From positions 1-64,000 of the forward strand of contig SVKU01000009.1 of NCBI GenBank assembly GCA_015068245.1: a DNA stretch of 64,000 bases, given 5' to 3'. The translations under genes were made by a program, and so were the position numbers. Under the pieces are notes generated by a model. That model did no database searches, had not been told where the DNA came from, and worked only from the letters and a program-made list of their open reading frames with translations. Below are positions 53,935-63,501 of this stretch, one piece after another. The DNA comes from Oscillospiraceae bacterium. Lineage in GTDB: Bacteria; Bacillota; Clostridia; Oscillospirales; Oscillospiraceae. The number at the start of each line of letters is the position of its first letter. Position 1 is the stretch's first letter.

Positions 53935-55131
53935 ATGAAATCACTTACCCAGCTTTACAAAATCGGCAAAGGCCCTTCCAGTTCCCACACCATGGGTCCC
54001 GACAAAGCTGCCCGTCTCTTTGCCGCGGAGAATCCCGGTGCCGACAGCTTTAAATGCGTGCTGTTCGGCTCCCTTGCCAAAACCGGCAAAGGTCACCACA
54101 CCGACAAGGCCATAATCGAAGCCTTTGAACCCCGCCCCTGCGAGGTCAGTTTCGATATGGTAACAGGCGACCTTCCCCACGAAAACACCCTTGACCTTTA
54201 CGCCTATACCAATGGTAAACAAACCGCATTTATGCGGGTTCTCAGTGTTGGCGGAGGTGAGATCTCTGTCATCGGTCGTCCCGACGTGGCTCCGCCGGAG
54301 GTCTATTCCGAAAGCACCTTTGGGGAGATTGCCGCTTACTGCAAAAGCCACAATATGCGCCTGAGTCAGTATGTTTACCAGACCGAAGGCGAACAGATAA
54401 AGGACTATCTTTACGCTGTTTGGGAAGCTATGAAAAAGTCCATCAACGACGGACTTTCCGTCTCCGGCACTTTGGCAGGCGGACTGAACGTGGAGCGCAA
54501 GGCGCAGTTCCTCTACAACCAGCGTCATATTGACGAAAGCGAATCCACCCGGGAAAACCGCATCGTCTGTGCCTACGCTTTTGCCGTGGGTGAGCAGAAT
54601 GCCGACGCCGGTATCGTTGTTACCGCTCCCACCTGCGGAGCCAGCAGCGTTATGCCTGCGGTTTTGAAATACATGCAGGAAAAACGGCATTTTACCGACG
54701 AAAAAATCATCGATGCTCTGGCGGTTGGCGGTGTTATAGGCAACCTGATAAAGACCAACGCTTCCATCAGCGGTGCGGAATGCGGCTGCCAGGCGGAGAT
54801 AGGCTCCGCCTGTTCCATGGCAGCAGCTGCACTGTGCGAGCTTTTTGAAATGGGCATCGACCAGATAGAATACGCAGCCGAGGTTGCCATGGAACATCAC
54901 CTTGGTCTGACCTGCGACCCCATCTGCGGACTTGTTCAGATACCGTGCATCGAACGCGGTGCCGTTGCCGCCATGCGTGCCATTAACGCTTTGTCTCTGG
55001 CAAACTTCCTGTCCGGCACCAGAAAGATATCCTTCGACTTGGTGGTGGCCACAATGTTTGAAACCGGCAAGGATCTGGCTCATATCTACCGTGAGACCTC
55101 CGAAGGCGGACTGGCAAAGCTTTATAAGTAA
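53935..55131 (+). CDS. sdaA: L-serine ammonia-lyase, iron-sulfur-dependent, single chain
   Basis: This 398-residue protein fuses the beta-type N-terminal domain (IGKGPSSSHTMGP, about 10-22) and the alpha domain with cluster cysteines in CGASSVMP, CGCQAEIGSACSMAAAALCE and CDPICGLVQIPCIERG. It deaminates serine to pyruvate and ammonia. Start 53935 has GGAGAAAC upstream; the longer open frame is repeat-derived. Confidence 0.93.
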   Translation: MKSLTQLYKIGKGPSSSHTMGPDKAARLFAAENPGADSFKCVLFGSLAKTGKGHHTDKAIIEAFEPRPCEVSFDMVTGDLPHENTLDLYAYTNGKQTAFMRVLSVGGGEISVIGRPDVAPPEVYSESTFGEIAAYCKSHNMRLSQYVYQTEGEQIKDYLYAVWEAMKKSINDGLSVSGTLAGGLNVERKAQFLYNQRHIDESESTRENRIVCAYAFAVGEQNADAGIVVTAPTCGASSVMPAVLKYMQEKRHFTDEKIIDALAVGGVIGNLIKTNASISGAECGCQAEIGSACSMAAAALCELFEMGIDQIEYAAEVAMEHHLGLTCDPICGLVQIPCIERGAVAAMRAINALSLANFLSGTRKISFDLVVATMFETGKDLAHIYRETSEGGLAKLYK

Positions 55132-55132
55132 G

Positions 55133-55161
55133 AAAAAACGGCTGCTATGCAGCCGTTTTTT
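55133..55161 (+). terminator. terminator of sdaA
   Basis: A perfect 13-bp stem AAAAAACGGCTGC/GCAGCCGTTTTTT right after the stop. TCAGGTGTCAGGGATCAG heptads follow at 55165-55184. Confidence 0.92.
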
Positions 55162-55280
55162 AGGTATCAGGTGTCAGGGATCAGCATGTGCGGAATATCC
55201 ACCAAATCTACCATTTACTTTTTTGAAACTGTTGTTATAATTATGAACATAATATAATTTTATGAAAGGAAAGAAAAAAC

Positions 55281-57017
55281 ATGAAAAAGATCCTCGCACT
55301 TACTCTGGCTCTTGCGATGATGCTTTGCCTGTTCGTTGGCTGCGGTTCGAAAACCGAAGAAGCTCCCGCTGAAGAAGTCTCCGAAGCTCCTGTTTCCGAA
55401 GCTCCCGCAGAGCTCGCTGCATCCTCCGAACCCGCTCCCGAAGCAGACGCCGAACTGATCGAAAGCGTCTCCGACACCACTACCGCTGACACCAATGCAG
55501 AAGCCTCTGAATTGGGCGGCTCCATCGATGTCATCTCCTATCCTCTGGATAACGGCACCACCCTCACCCTGTGGCGCAGCTTCTCTGCCTTCATCTTTGG
55601 CGAGATCCTGAGCGGTTGGGAAGACATGCCCACCCTGCCCATCATTGAGGAAAAGACCGGTGTTTCCATCGACTTCATCTCCCCCAGTGAAGCCACCGAG
55701 TCCGAACAGTTCAACCTGATGATCGCTTCCGGCGAGTATCCTGACCTGTTCAACCTGTCCAACTACACCGGCGGCATCGCTCTGGCTTACGAAGAAGAGG
55801 TCTGCATCGACCTGACCGACATCATCGACGAGTATGCTCCCAACTACATGGCATACGTCAACGGTATGGACGACTACACCCAGCGTCTTTGCCGCACCGA
55901 AGAAGGCAAGATCCTCCAGGTTCTGACTCTGACCTCTGAAGTCCTGCACGAACAGGGTCTTGCCCTGCGTACCGACTGGCTGGAAAAATGGGATATGGAA
56001 GTTCCCTCCACTATCGACGAAATGCACGGCTATCTGACCAATGTCAAGACCGAATACAACTGCAAGTACCCCATGTTTATCGACAACTCCGGCGTTCTCG
56101 AAGGCTTTACCGCAGCTTTCGGCATGCCTGGTTTCCAGCTTGGCGGATCCAACGCTTCCATGATGCTTGAGGGTGAAACCGTTGTTTCCGGCCTGACCCA
56201 CGACGGTTACCGCCAGTACCTCGAAACCTTCCATCAGTGGTACAGCGAAGGCCTCATCAAGGAAGACTTCTACTCCGAAAAATACGGCCCCGACTACATC
56301 AACGCCTATGTTTCCGCCGGTGACTGCGGCCTGACCACAATCCGCGGCGACAAGTTTGAAACCATGAAAAACAACGCCACCGACCCCGAATTCAAGTTCG
56401 GCGGCATCCCCGCCCTGACCCTTGAAGAGGGCGGCACCTATAAATTCATGATGAAGAGCAGCCGTCTTGGCAACGGCGGTCTGTCCATTTCCACCGACTG
56501 CGAAAACCCCGAAGATGCTCTGATGTTCATGAACTGGTTCTACACCGATGAGGGCTACATCCTGTCCAACTACGGCGAAGAAGGCGTTGCTTTCAACTAC
56601 AATGCCGAAGGCGAACCCGAATACACCGAGTTCATCACCAACAACCCCAACGGCTGGAACATGGTTTCCGTCAGAAACATTTACACAAACCCCGTATTCC
56701 CCATGTACAACAATGCCACCGCTCTGCTGTACACCTATGCGGATTACGAGCTGGAAGCTTTTGAGATGTGGGCCATCGGCACCGACGAGTGCAGCCTGCC
56801 CACTCTGAACCTGACCACCGACGAAAGCTCCGAATATACCCTCATTGTTTCCGACATCTGCTCCTTTGTTGACGAGCAGAGTCTGAAATGGATGGTTGGC
56901 GAAGAAGAGCTGACCGACGAAGCCTGGAACGAATACGTTGCTCAGGTCGAATCCATGAACCTGGGCCGCGCTGTTGAAATTTATCAGACTGCTTACGACC
57001 GCTTCATGGCTGCTTAA
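55281..57017 (+). CDS. extracellular solute-binding lipoprotein (orphan)
   Basis: This 578-residue lipoprotein has a signal peptide ending in LFVGC (Cys21), an acidic Ala/Pro/Glu/Ser linker (about 25-75) and a large periplasmic-binding-protein fold like family 1 (LplA-type) carbohydrate-binding proteins. FQLGGSNASMMLEGETVVSG and EEGVAFNYNAEGEPEYT fit that class. No permease or ATPase gene is next to it, so partner and ligand are unknown. A GAAAGGAAAG site precedes the ATG. Confidence 0.82.
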   Translation: MKKILALTLALAMMLCLFVGCGSKTEEAPAEEVSEAPVSEAPAELAASSEPAPEADAELIESVSDTTTADTNAEASELGGSIDVISYPLDNGTTLTLWRSFSAFIFGEILSGWEDMPTLPIIEEKTGVSIDFISPSEATESEQFNLMIASGEYPDLFNLSNYTGGIALAYEEEVCIDLTDIIDEYAPNYMAYVNGMDDYTQRLCRTEEGKILQVLTLTSEVLHEQGLALRTDWLEKWDMEVPSTIDEMHGYLTNVKTEYNCKYPMFIDNSGVLEGFTAAFGMPGFQLGGSNASMMLEGETVVSGLTHDGYRQYLETFHQWYSEGLIKEDFYSEKYGPDYINAYVSAGDCGLTTIRGDKFETMKNNATDPEFKFGGIPALTLEEGGTYKFMMKSSRLGNGGLSISTDCENPEDALMFMNWFYTDEGYILSNYGEEGVAFNYNAEGEPEYTEFITNNPNGWNMVSVRNIYTNPVFPMYNNATALLYTYADYELEAFEMWAIGTDECSLPTLNLTTDESSEYTLIVSDICSFVDEQSLKWMVGEEELTDEAWNEYVAQVESMNLGRAVEIYQTAYDRFMAA

Positions 57018-57026
57018 AGGTTATAT

Positions 57027-57064
57027 GACAAAAAACTCCGTGCAAAAGCACGGAGTTTTTTGTC
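57027..57064 (+). terminator. terminator of the lipoprotein gene
   Basis: A 17-bp stem GACAAAAAACTCCGTGC with its complement, ending in TTTTTT. CAGGGATCAGGGATCAGGGG heptads (57064-57093) follow. Confidence 0.9.
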
Positions 57065-57145
57065 AGGGATCAGGGATCAGGGGGCAGGGATCGCTCGCCG
57101 ACAATTTCCACTTGGGCAGGCAGATAAATTGAATTGACATGCAAA

Positions 57146-57571
57146 TCAGAAAGATGCCTCAAACCAAAACCATTTATCCATGATACGGACGGAAACGCCA
57201 TGATTGTCTGTTCCATCCGTCCATGTTGCACGATCGCCGTCAATTTCCAGTGGAGAAATAGAAGCATCAGCAGATGAAAAGACTTTATGGGTATTATCTG
57301 CGGAGTAATAAAACCCTTTGTATGTAGAACCGGGAGCTAATCCAAAACCGCCCGTCATAAACTCAACCATGTTGTCTTCATGATAGACATCCACATCCCA
57401 TAATCCATAGGAAGAGCTTCTGGTTTCACTATCAGCCAATAACTTCTCCGAATACTCTTCCAATACTGTGTGGAAGACTGTTACATATGTTTGAATGAGT
57501 TTATCTTTGAACACGAATCCTAAGATAATCACCGCAATTATTAAAAATATCAAGGTCATTTTCTTTTTCAT
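57146..57571 (-). CDS. membrane-anchored protein, unknown
   Basis: This 141-residue protein has an N-terminal membrane helix (LIFLIIAVIILGFVF, about 7-21) after a lysine-rich start, then an extracellular domain with WDVDVYHEDNMVEFMTGGFG and YKGFYYSADN. The C-terminal half looks beta-rich. I do not recognise the family. The region is more AT-rich than its neighbours. Confidence 0.65.
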   Translation of the reverse strand: MKKKMTLIFLIIAVIILGFVFKDKLIQTYVTVFHTVLEEYSEKLLADSETRSSSYGLWDVDVYHEDNMVEFMTGGFGLAPGSTYKGFYYSADNTHKVFSSADASISPLEIDGDRATWTDGTDNHGVSVRIMDKWFWFEASF

Positions 57572-57645
57572 ATAGCAACCACCTTCGATAAATTCAATAT
57601 ATCAAATCATTACTTAAATTATAAATGATTCAGTATTTTATGTAA

Positions 57646-57730
57646 CGACGGACGGCTCGCTGCCGTCCGTCCGGTGAATTATTTCGATTCGCTGATGCGC
57701 TTTTCGAATCTGATCTGGGAAGTGGCGCTG
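57646..57730 (-). pseudogene. duplicated 3' tail of purF with terminator
   Basis: 85 bases align without gaps to 58216-58300, about 14 mismatches. It includes an identical GACGGACGGC/GCCGTCCGTC terminator hairpin and encodes TSQIRFEKRISESK and stop where PurF has TSQSRFEKRISESK. Most coding differences are synonymous. It starts directly after the stop codon of the C_GCAxxG_C_C gene. Confidence 0.82.
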
Positions 57731-57732
57731 CT

Positions 57733-58170
57733 TTATAAATCCAATATATTCTCTGCGATTTTTGTGGCAGATTCAACCATTTGGGGGCAAAACTCTGTAA
57801 ACAGATTTCTTTCAATTGCGGCTGCGGTTCCTTCCGCAGTGCCTAAATCATATCCCAGAAGTTCTTTGCACAAGTATGAGCCGTTTTCTTCTTTGAATTC
57901 GTCCAAAAACTTTTCGGTCAGTCCATCTGTTTTCAGGCAGCTTTTGAAGTCCCCTTCAACGCACTGACCATATTTCAGCCCGATTGCCATCAATGCACCA
58001 GTGCAGGCACCGCACACTTCGCCCTTCTTCATTCCGCTTCCGAAGCATGCTCCAATTTTCAAAGCCTGTTCTTCCGATAAGCCCAGTTCTTCTGCAAATG
58101 CTGCAAATACAGCCTGAGAACAATGAAATCTTTTTCCAAATAACTCTTTTGCTTTTTCTGTATGCGTCAT
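57733..58170 (-). CDS. C_GCAxxG_C_C family redox protein
   Basis: This 145-residue protein has HCSQAVFAAFAEELGL near the start, GACFGSGMKKGEVCGACTGALMAIGL (the C_GCAxxG motif, about 42-67) and further spaced cysteines (CVEGDFKSCL, YLCKELLG). The family is thought to bind metal or take part in redox chemistry; function is unproven. It sits exactly between two copies of the purF tail. Met at 58170 is chosen for better spacing from AAGGAG; an adjacent ATG starts at 58173. Confidence 0.85.
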   Translation of the reverse strand: MTHTEKAKELFGKRFHCSQAVFAAFAEELGLSEEQALKIGACFGSGMKKGEVCGACTGALMAIGLKYGQCVEGDFKSCLKTDGLTEKFLDEFKEENGSYLCKELLGYDLGTAEGTAAAIERNLFTEFCPQMVESATKIAENILDL

Positions 58171-58216
58171 CATTTGCTCCTTTTTGAGAATTATGCGTTG
58201 TTATCCGTAAACCTGC

Positions 58217-58241
58217 GACGGACGGCTCGCTGCCGTCCGTC
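58217..58241 (-). terminator. terminator of purF
   Basis: A perfect 10-bp stem GACGGACGGC/GCCGTCCGTC just beyond the purF stop; repeated at 57647-57671. Confidence 0.75.
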
Positions 58242-58248
58242 GTAAGTT

Positions 58249-59685
58249 TTACTTCGATTCGCTGATACGCTTCTCAAATCTGCTCTGGGAGGTTTCGCTG
58301 GGTACCTCGGTGGGATATTCGCCGTTGAAGCAGGCTACGCAGAAGTTTTTGCAGTTGCCCACAGCGATTTTGGTAACGGCGTCCATAGACAGATAGCCCA
58401 GAGTATCCGCTCCGATGATCTCGGCGATCTCTTCCACGGAATATTTGCAGGCAATGAGCTTGTCTTTGGAGTCTATATCGGTGCCGTAATAGCAGGGGTT
58501 CAGGAAGGGAGGAGAAGAAATTCTCATATGTACCTCGCTGGCGCCTGCGTCACGGAGCATCTTGACGATAAGCTTACAGGTTGTTCCTCGGACGATAGAG
58601 TCGTCTACCAGCACAACTCTCTTGCCTTTAACTGCCTGAGACAGGGCGTTGAGCTTGATACGAACCTTGTCCTCACGGGATTTCTGACCGGGAGATATAA
58701 AGGTACGACCGATGTATTTGTTCTTGATAAGACCCACGCCGTAAGGTATGCCGGACTGACGGGCGTAACCCATGGCAGCATCAAGACCGCTGTCGGGTGC
58801 GCCGATAACGATATCTGCCTGAACGGGATGCTCCAGAGCCAGGTATGCGCCGGCTCTCAGGCGGGCTTCGTGGACGGAACAGCCGTCGATAACGGAGTCG
58901 GGGCGGGCAAAGTAGATATATTCAAATACGCAGGGGCTGTGAGGTTTTCCACAGTGGTCACGGATGGAGGTCACACCGTTCTTGCTGAACACAACGATCT
59001 CGCCGGGTTCAAGGTCACGGATAAGGGTGGCTCCAACGGAGTCCAGAGCGCAGCTTTCGGAAGCGATGATATATCTGCCGTCTTCGGTCTGACCGTAGCA
59101 CATGGGACGGAAACCGTTTTCGTCACGGCAGGCGATGATCTTGGAGGGGGACATGATGATAAGGGAGTATGCGCCCTTGAGCTTGTACATAGCCTGGTTC
59201 AGAGCCTGCTCAATGGAGGGAGCAGTGAGGCGTTCCTTGATGAGAATATAGGAAATGACCTCTGCCTGAGAACGGGTGTGGAACAGGGCCCCCTGAAGTT
59301 CCAGCTCTTCACGCAGCTCAACATAGTTGACAAGGCTGCCGTTATGGCCAACAGCTATACGACCCTTGATGTGGTTGGCAACTATAGGCTGAGCGTTGGC
59401 ACGGTCACTGCCGTACTCGGTGCCGTAAAGCACATGGCCGATAGCCATATTGCCGGTACCCAGCGATGCCATAACATCGGGAGTGAATACATCGTTTACT
59501 ATACCCACATCCTTGTAGGTGCGGAACAGACCGTCGTCGCCAACGCAGATACCGCAGCTTTCCTGACCTCTGTGCTGGAGGGCGAAAAGTCCGTAATAGG
59601 TGGTGGAAGCAACATCGCTTTCAGTGGGAGAATACACGCCGAACAAACCGCATTCTTCGTGGACTTTATCAAAATCAAAGCTCAT
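58249..59685 (-). CDS. purF: amidophosphoribosyltransferase
   Basis: This 478-residue enzyme catalyses the first step of purine synthesis (PRPP + glutamine to phosphoribosylamine). Cys12 in HEECGLFGVYS is the nucleophile after removal of an 11-residue propeptide, as in the B. subtilis type. The PRPP loop is VVLVDDSIVRGTTC (about 350-363), and iron-sulfur ligand cysteines occur in the C-terminal half (NPCYYGTDI, NFCVACFNGEYP). Its tail and terminator are duplicated downstream. Confidence 0.95.
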   Translation of the reverse strand: MSFDFDKVHEECGLFGVYSPTESDVASTTYYGLFALQHRGQESCGICVGDDGLFRTYKDVGIVNDVFTPDVMASLGTGNMAIGHVLYGTEYGSDRANAQPIVANHIKGRIAVGHNGSLVNYVELREELELQGALFHTRSQAEVISYILIKERLTAPSIEQALNQAMYKLKGAYSLIIMSPSKIIACRDENGFRPMCYGQTEDGRYIIASESCALDSVGATLIRDLEPGEIVVFSKNGVTSIRDHCGKPHSPCVFEYIYFARPDSVIDGCSVHEARLRAGAYLALEHPVQADIVIGAPDSGLDAAMGYARQSGIPYGVGLIKNKYIGRTFISPGQKSREDKVRIKLNALSQAVKGKRVVLVDDSIVRGTTCKLIVKMLRDAGASEVHMRISSPPFLNPCYYGTDIDSKDKLIACKYSVEEIAEIIGADTLGYLSMDAVTKIAVGNCKNFCVACFNGEYPTEVPSETSQSRFEKRISESK

Positions 59686-59964
59686 TAATAATCTTCCTTT
59701 CCATTAACCATGGTGGACGCACAGCGTTCATCAGCATAAATCTGTCCTTTTTCGGACATAAGCATCTTTATTTCAATACAATATTATCATAACGCCGTAC
59801 CAAACTACAAGATACGAAATTATACAACATAGAAAAAAAGTTTCGGTTTTGATATGTCATTTTGACGAAACAGCAGTATTATCACATTCAAAGTTGCGAA
59901 AGATTACCTGTATGATGTTTCCCGACCAACGCCACATATGGTCGGTCAGGGTTCTTATTTCTGA
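59686..59964. other. gap between purF and the SLH-protein gene
   Basis: No gene supported. It holds the leader of purF (no purine riboswitch aptamer seen) and an ACCAACGCCACATATGGTCGGT imperfect hairpin near 59925-59947. Confidence 0.45.
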
Positions 59965-59993
59965 TTGCCATAACCCCTAATTAATGGTATAAT
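59965..59993 (+). promoter_or_regulatory. strong sigma-A-type promoter of the SLH-protein gene
   Basis: TTGCCA (59965-59970) and a perfect TATAAT (59988-59993) with a 17-base spacer. Confidence 0.75.
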
Positions 59994-60028
59994 TTGTTTG
60001 GAAATTTGAAACAGAGGAGGAATTTCAA

Positions 60029-62479
60029 TTGAAAGGTATAAAAAAACTCCTGTGCCTGCTCCTGGTTTCTGCCATGCTGATGGGTGTATGTGTCACCGGC
60101 GGTTTTGCCGCTGATCCCGCATTCACCGACTATGCTTCCGTCGAAAACAAGGAAGCCGTGTCTGCCATGGTGGACTTCGGTGTTATCAACGGCATCGAAC
60201 AGGCTGACGGCACCTATAAGTTTGACCCCAAGGCCAACATCACCCGTGAACAGATGGCCAAAATGATCGCCGTTTCCGTTACTCTTGCCACCGGCGAGAA
60301 GATCAAAGGCACCGAGGGTCGTTTTTCCGACATTGAAGACCGCTGGTCCGAAGATTATATCAACTTCTGCGCCGACAAGAAGATAATCGACGGTCTTGGC
60401 AACGGCAAGTTCGGTTACGACGGTTCTATAACCGTTATTCAGACCGCCAAGCTGCTGCTGGCTGCCATGGGCAACACCGGCCTTACCGGAGAAGCATGGC
60501 TGGAAAACACCATCAATGCCGCCAACAGGATCAAGCTGCTGGACGGCATCACCACCAGCCCCAACGATCCCATTTCCCGTGATGAGGCCGCTTTGATGAT
60601 CTACACCGCCCTCATGCTTTCCGACGGCAGCGCAAACCTGCCCAAGGTCAACTATATCCCCGGCGGCGAAACCGTACAGTATGAAGAACTGACCATCACC
60701 GACAACACTTACTTTGCCACCGGTTCCGGCTATACCCTGTCCATGATCGTGGACGGTGTCCACAAGGATATGGCTCCCGGCGAATATAAAGGCGAGATCT
60801 ATATCTGCTCCACCGAAAACGTTGTTGCCTACTACAGCAATCACGGCAAAATGTCCGAGCAGAAGATGACCGTTGCCCTTTATGTTGACGAAAACGGTGT
60901 TGTTCCCGAAAAGTCTGTGCTGAAAGCACTAAACAACGTGGCTTACAACAGTGAAGGTGCTTCCGGCGGCTCCGTCACCTCCGAGGGTGAACGCTTTGGC
61001 GCTGTCCGTGTAGGCGGCAAGGGTGAATACACCGTTTCCGGCATGAAGGTCGACCTGACCGGTGTTGGCGGCAACGACTTTACCGGTATCGGTTCCGCTT
61101 TTGCCGCAGCCGATGAAGGCAAGCTGACCCTTAACAACGTCACCGTTAACACCAACGGTATTCTCCGCACCGCAGCCTTTGTTGGCAACCACGGTACTCT
61201 CACCGTTAACGACTCCTATTTCTACTGCAACGACGGCGGCTATACCTCCGCCACTGCTCCCACCGTTTCCGGTGCCGGCATGACCACACCTCCCAAGGCT
61301 CTGGGCGTTCTCGGTTACTGCCGCGCCACCTGCATGGTTGACTCCGGCACCTCCTATTACAACAACAGCACCATCATATCCGAAATGTGGGGCGCACTGG
61401 CTACCGACGCCGTGGAAGACGGCAAAATGTATGTGGATAACTGCACCATCGAAACCAAAACCAACGGTTACGGTGCTTACTCCATCGGTCCCTGCGAAGA
61501 ATACTTTAAAGACAGTGTTTTCAATGTAGCCGATATGGGCGTCATCTGCGCCGCTGAAGGCCACTGTGAACTGGACAATACCGTTATCAATTCCGAAAGA
61601 TACGGCATCGTCACTCACCAGCCCTTTGGTCTTATTTCCCGCATCTACCTGAAGAACGGTTCCGTTATCAACGCTGAATACTGCGGTATTCAGATCAAGA
61701 GCCGCGGTTCCGACGTTCTTGTTGAAGAATCCGACATCAACGTCAAAAACGGTCCCATGATCCAGATGCAGTACAACGACGATACCGGCGCCGGCACCAT
61801 CAATGATGCTTTCAACACCACCGTTCGCATCGTTAACAGTGACCTGACCGGCGACATCATCCAGTCCCAGCCCGGCGGCAAAAAGGGCGACGCTGTTCTG
61901 GAAGTTTCCATGGACACTTCCTCCGTCACCGGTGCCATCACCACCGCTATCCAGGCCAACGAAGTCACCAACGGCAAATTTAACGAGGACAACAACTATC
62001 TTGTTGGCCGCTGCACCAACACCTTTGCTGTTCTGGACGGCAGCCAGCTGAAGCTGACCATGGAAAACTCTTCCGAATGGAACGTCACCGAAGCCAGCTA
62101 TCTGACCTATCTGAACGTCGGCACCGGCTGCAAGGTCAACGGCAAGATCTACGTTGACTATGAACTGGTTGAGGGTCCCGGCGAATACGAAGGCAGCATC
62201 ATCGTAATGCCCGCTTCTTCCGAGGAAGCTCCTGAAGCTCCCACCTACGAATGGGCAGATTATCAGCAGTTCCTGTGTGAAGTCGCCCGCGAGCTGGCTC
62301 CCGAACCCGGTGATTCCCTCGAGCACGAGGAAGCCATTGCTCAGTGCTCCACCATGGAAGACCTTTACGCTGTTTCATCCATGGGCTTCATGTTCCAGGT
62401 TCTGAAGGTACCCTCCTTTGACGAGTGGGTAGCCGGCGGTGCCATCTCCGGTGCTGACTGGGTTGCCGCAAACGCATAA
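60029..62479 (+). CDS. S-layer-homology surface protein with beta-helix domain
   Basis: This 816-residue protein has a signal peptide (KGIKKLLCLLLVSAMLMGVC), three SLH repeats (about 30-200: FTDYASVENKEAVSAMVDFG, FSDIEDRWSEDYINFCADKK, TREQMAK) that bind wall polysaccharide, and a long repetitive right-handed beta-helix-like region (about 230-690) with many short N-T-V-containing turns. An acidic tail follows. Probably exposed on the cell surface; ligand or substrate unknown. The start codon is TTG with GAGGAGG 9 bases upstream and a strong promoter. Confidence 0.85.
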   Translation: MKGIKKLLCLLLVSAMLMGVCVTGGFAADPAFTDYASVENKEAVSAMVDFGVINGIEQADGTYKFDPKANITREQMAKMIAVSVTLATGEKIKGTEGRFSDIEDRWSEDYINFCADKKIIDGLGNGKFGYDGSITVIQTAKLLLAAMGNTGLTGEAWLENTINAANRIKLLDGITTSPNDPISRDEAALMIYTALMLSDGSANLPKVNYIPGGETVQYEELTITDNTYFATGSGYTLSMIVDGVHKDMAPGEYKGEIYICSTENVVAYYSNHGKMSEQKMTVALYVDENGVVPEKSVLKALNNVAYNSEGASGGSVTSEGERFGAVRVGGKGEYTVSGMKVDLTGVGGNDFTGIGSAFAAADEGKLTLNNVTVNTNGILRTAAFVGNHGTLTVNDSYFYCNDGGYTSATAPTVSGAGMTTPPKALGVLGYCRATCMVDSGTSYYNNSTIISEMWGALATDAVEDGKMYVDNCTIETKTNGYGAYSIGPCEEYFKDSVFNVADMGVICAAEGHCELDNTVINSERYGIVTHQPFGLISRIYLKNGSVINAEYCGIQIKSRGSDVLVEESDINVKNGPMIQMQYNDDTGAGTINDAFNTTVRIVNSDLTGDIIQSQPGGKKGDAVLEVSMDTSSVTGAITTAIQANEVTNGKFNEDNNYLVGRCTNTFAVLDGSQLKLTMENSSEWNVTEASYLTYLNVGTGCKVNGKIYVDYELVEGPGEYEGSIIVMPASSEEAPEAPTYEWADYQQFLCEVARELAPEPGDSLEHEEAIAQCSTMEDLYAVSSMGFMFQVLKVPSFDEWVAGGAISGADWVAANA

Positions 62480-62488
62480 GTATCGATT

Positions 62489-62535
62489 AAAACAATCGGC
62501 TGTGAAAGCTTTTTGCTTTCACAGCCGATTGTTTT
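62489..62535 (+). terminator. terminator of the SLH-protein gene
   Basis: A perfect 21-bp stem AAAACAATCGGCTGTGAAAG with its complement, ending in TTTT. Confidence 0.92.
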
Positions 62536-62716
62536 AATTAATAATTAACAATTAATAATTAATAATCCACAGTAGACAGTGCAACGGAACAGTCTGAGAC
62601 TCATGCCGATGCAATGCATTGGCATGTCGGAAAATCGCAAGCGATTTTCACAGTTCCCTACGATGCAGGATGTAAAATATTGCGTTATTAATTATTAATT
62701 ATTAACTATTAATTGT
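62536..62716. repeat. palindromic element bounded by TTAATAA heptads
   Basis: Left tract AATTAATAATTAACAATTAA (62536-62570) and right tract TTATTAATTATTAATTATTA (62684-62712) are inverse to each other. The interior has ATGCCGATGCAATGCATTGG and GAAAATCGC/GCGATTTTC hairpins. Non-coding; fills the gap before the two-component genes. Confidence 0.65.
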
Positions 62717-62802
62717 AAATTACTGTCTTAATAAATCCTTAATGATTTTGCCTCTTTCTTATTAATCGAAAAGGGGTTATTATATTGTTGAGGTGAACAG
62801 TT

Positions 62803-63501
62803 ATGTACAGCATCCTTATTTGCGACGATGAGCAGGATATCGTCAATGCACTGAAAATATACCTTACAGCACCCGACCTTGTGTTTTTTGAAGCCTCTAC
62901 CGGCAAAGAAGCTCTTGAGGTCATGGCCCGGGAAGATATCCACCTTGTTCTGATGGACATTATGATGCCCGAAATGGACGGCATATCCGCCATGGTAAAG
63001 ATACGGGAACAAAGCAACGTGCCCATTATTCTTCTGACTGCCAAAAGCGAGGATACCGACAAAATTCTTGGGCTGAACACCGGCGCGGACGACTACATAA
63101 CGAAGCCTTTCAACCCCGTGGAGGTCACCGCCAGAGTTCGCTCTCAGCTGAGAAGATATTTCCAGCTTGGCAGCCGTGCTGTGGCTCCGGAACTGTTCAC
63201 CGTAGGCGATATTGAGCTGGACGACAGCGCAAAGCAGGTTACTTCCGGAGGTGTTCCCGTATCCCTGACTCCCACGGAATACGAAATCCTGAAGCTGCTC
63301 ATGTCCAATCCCGGCCGGGTGTACTCACCCAAAGAGATTTACCGCCAGGTATGGAATGACTCTCCCATCGGCAGCGACAACACCGTGGCTGTGCATATAC
63401 GCCATCTGCGGGAAAAAATTGAAATAAACCCCGCAGAACCCAGATATCTCAAGGTCGTCTGGGGTCAGGGCTATAAGATAGAGAAAGGAGACAGGCGATG
63501 A
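62803..63501 (+). CDS. OmpR-family response regulator
   Basis: This 232-residue protein has a receiver domain (Asp8/Asp9, phospho-acceptor Asp52 in VLMDIMMPEMDG, Thr79, Lys101) and a winged-helix DNA-binding domain (LTPTEYEILKLLMSNPGRVYS and HIRHLREKIE). It overlaps the next gene by 4 bases (ATGA), so it forms an operon with the sensor. Confidence 0.95.
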   Translation: MYSILICDDEQDIVNALKIYLTAPDLVFFEASTGKEALEVMAREDIHLVLMDIMMPEMDGISAMVKIREQSNVPIILLTAKSEDTDKILGLNTGADDYITKPFNPVEVTARVRSQLRRYFQLGSRAVAPELFTVGDIELDDSAKQVTSGGVPVSLTPTEYEILKLLMSNPGRVYSPKEIYRQVWNDSPIGSDNTVAVHIRHLREKIEINPAEPRYLKVVWGQGYKIEKGDRR

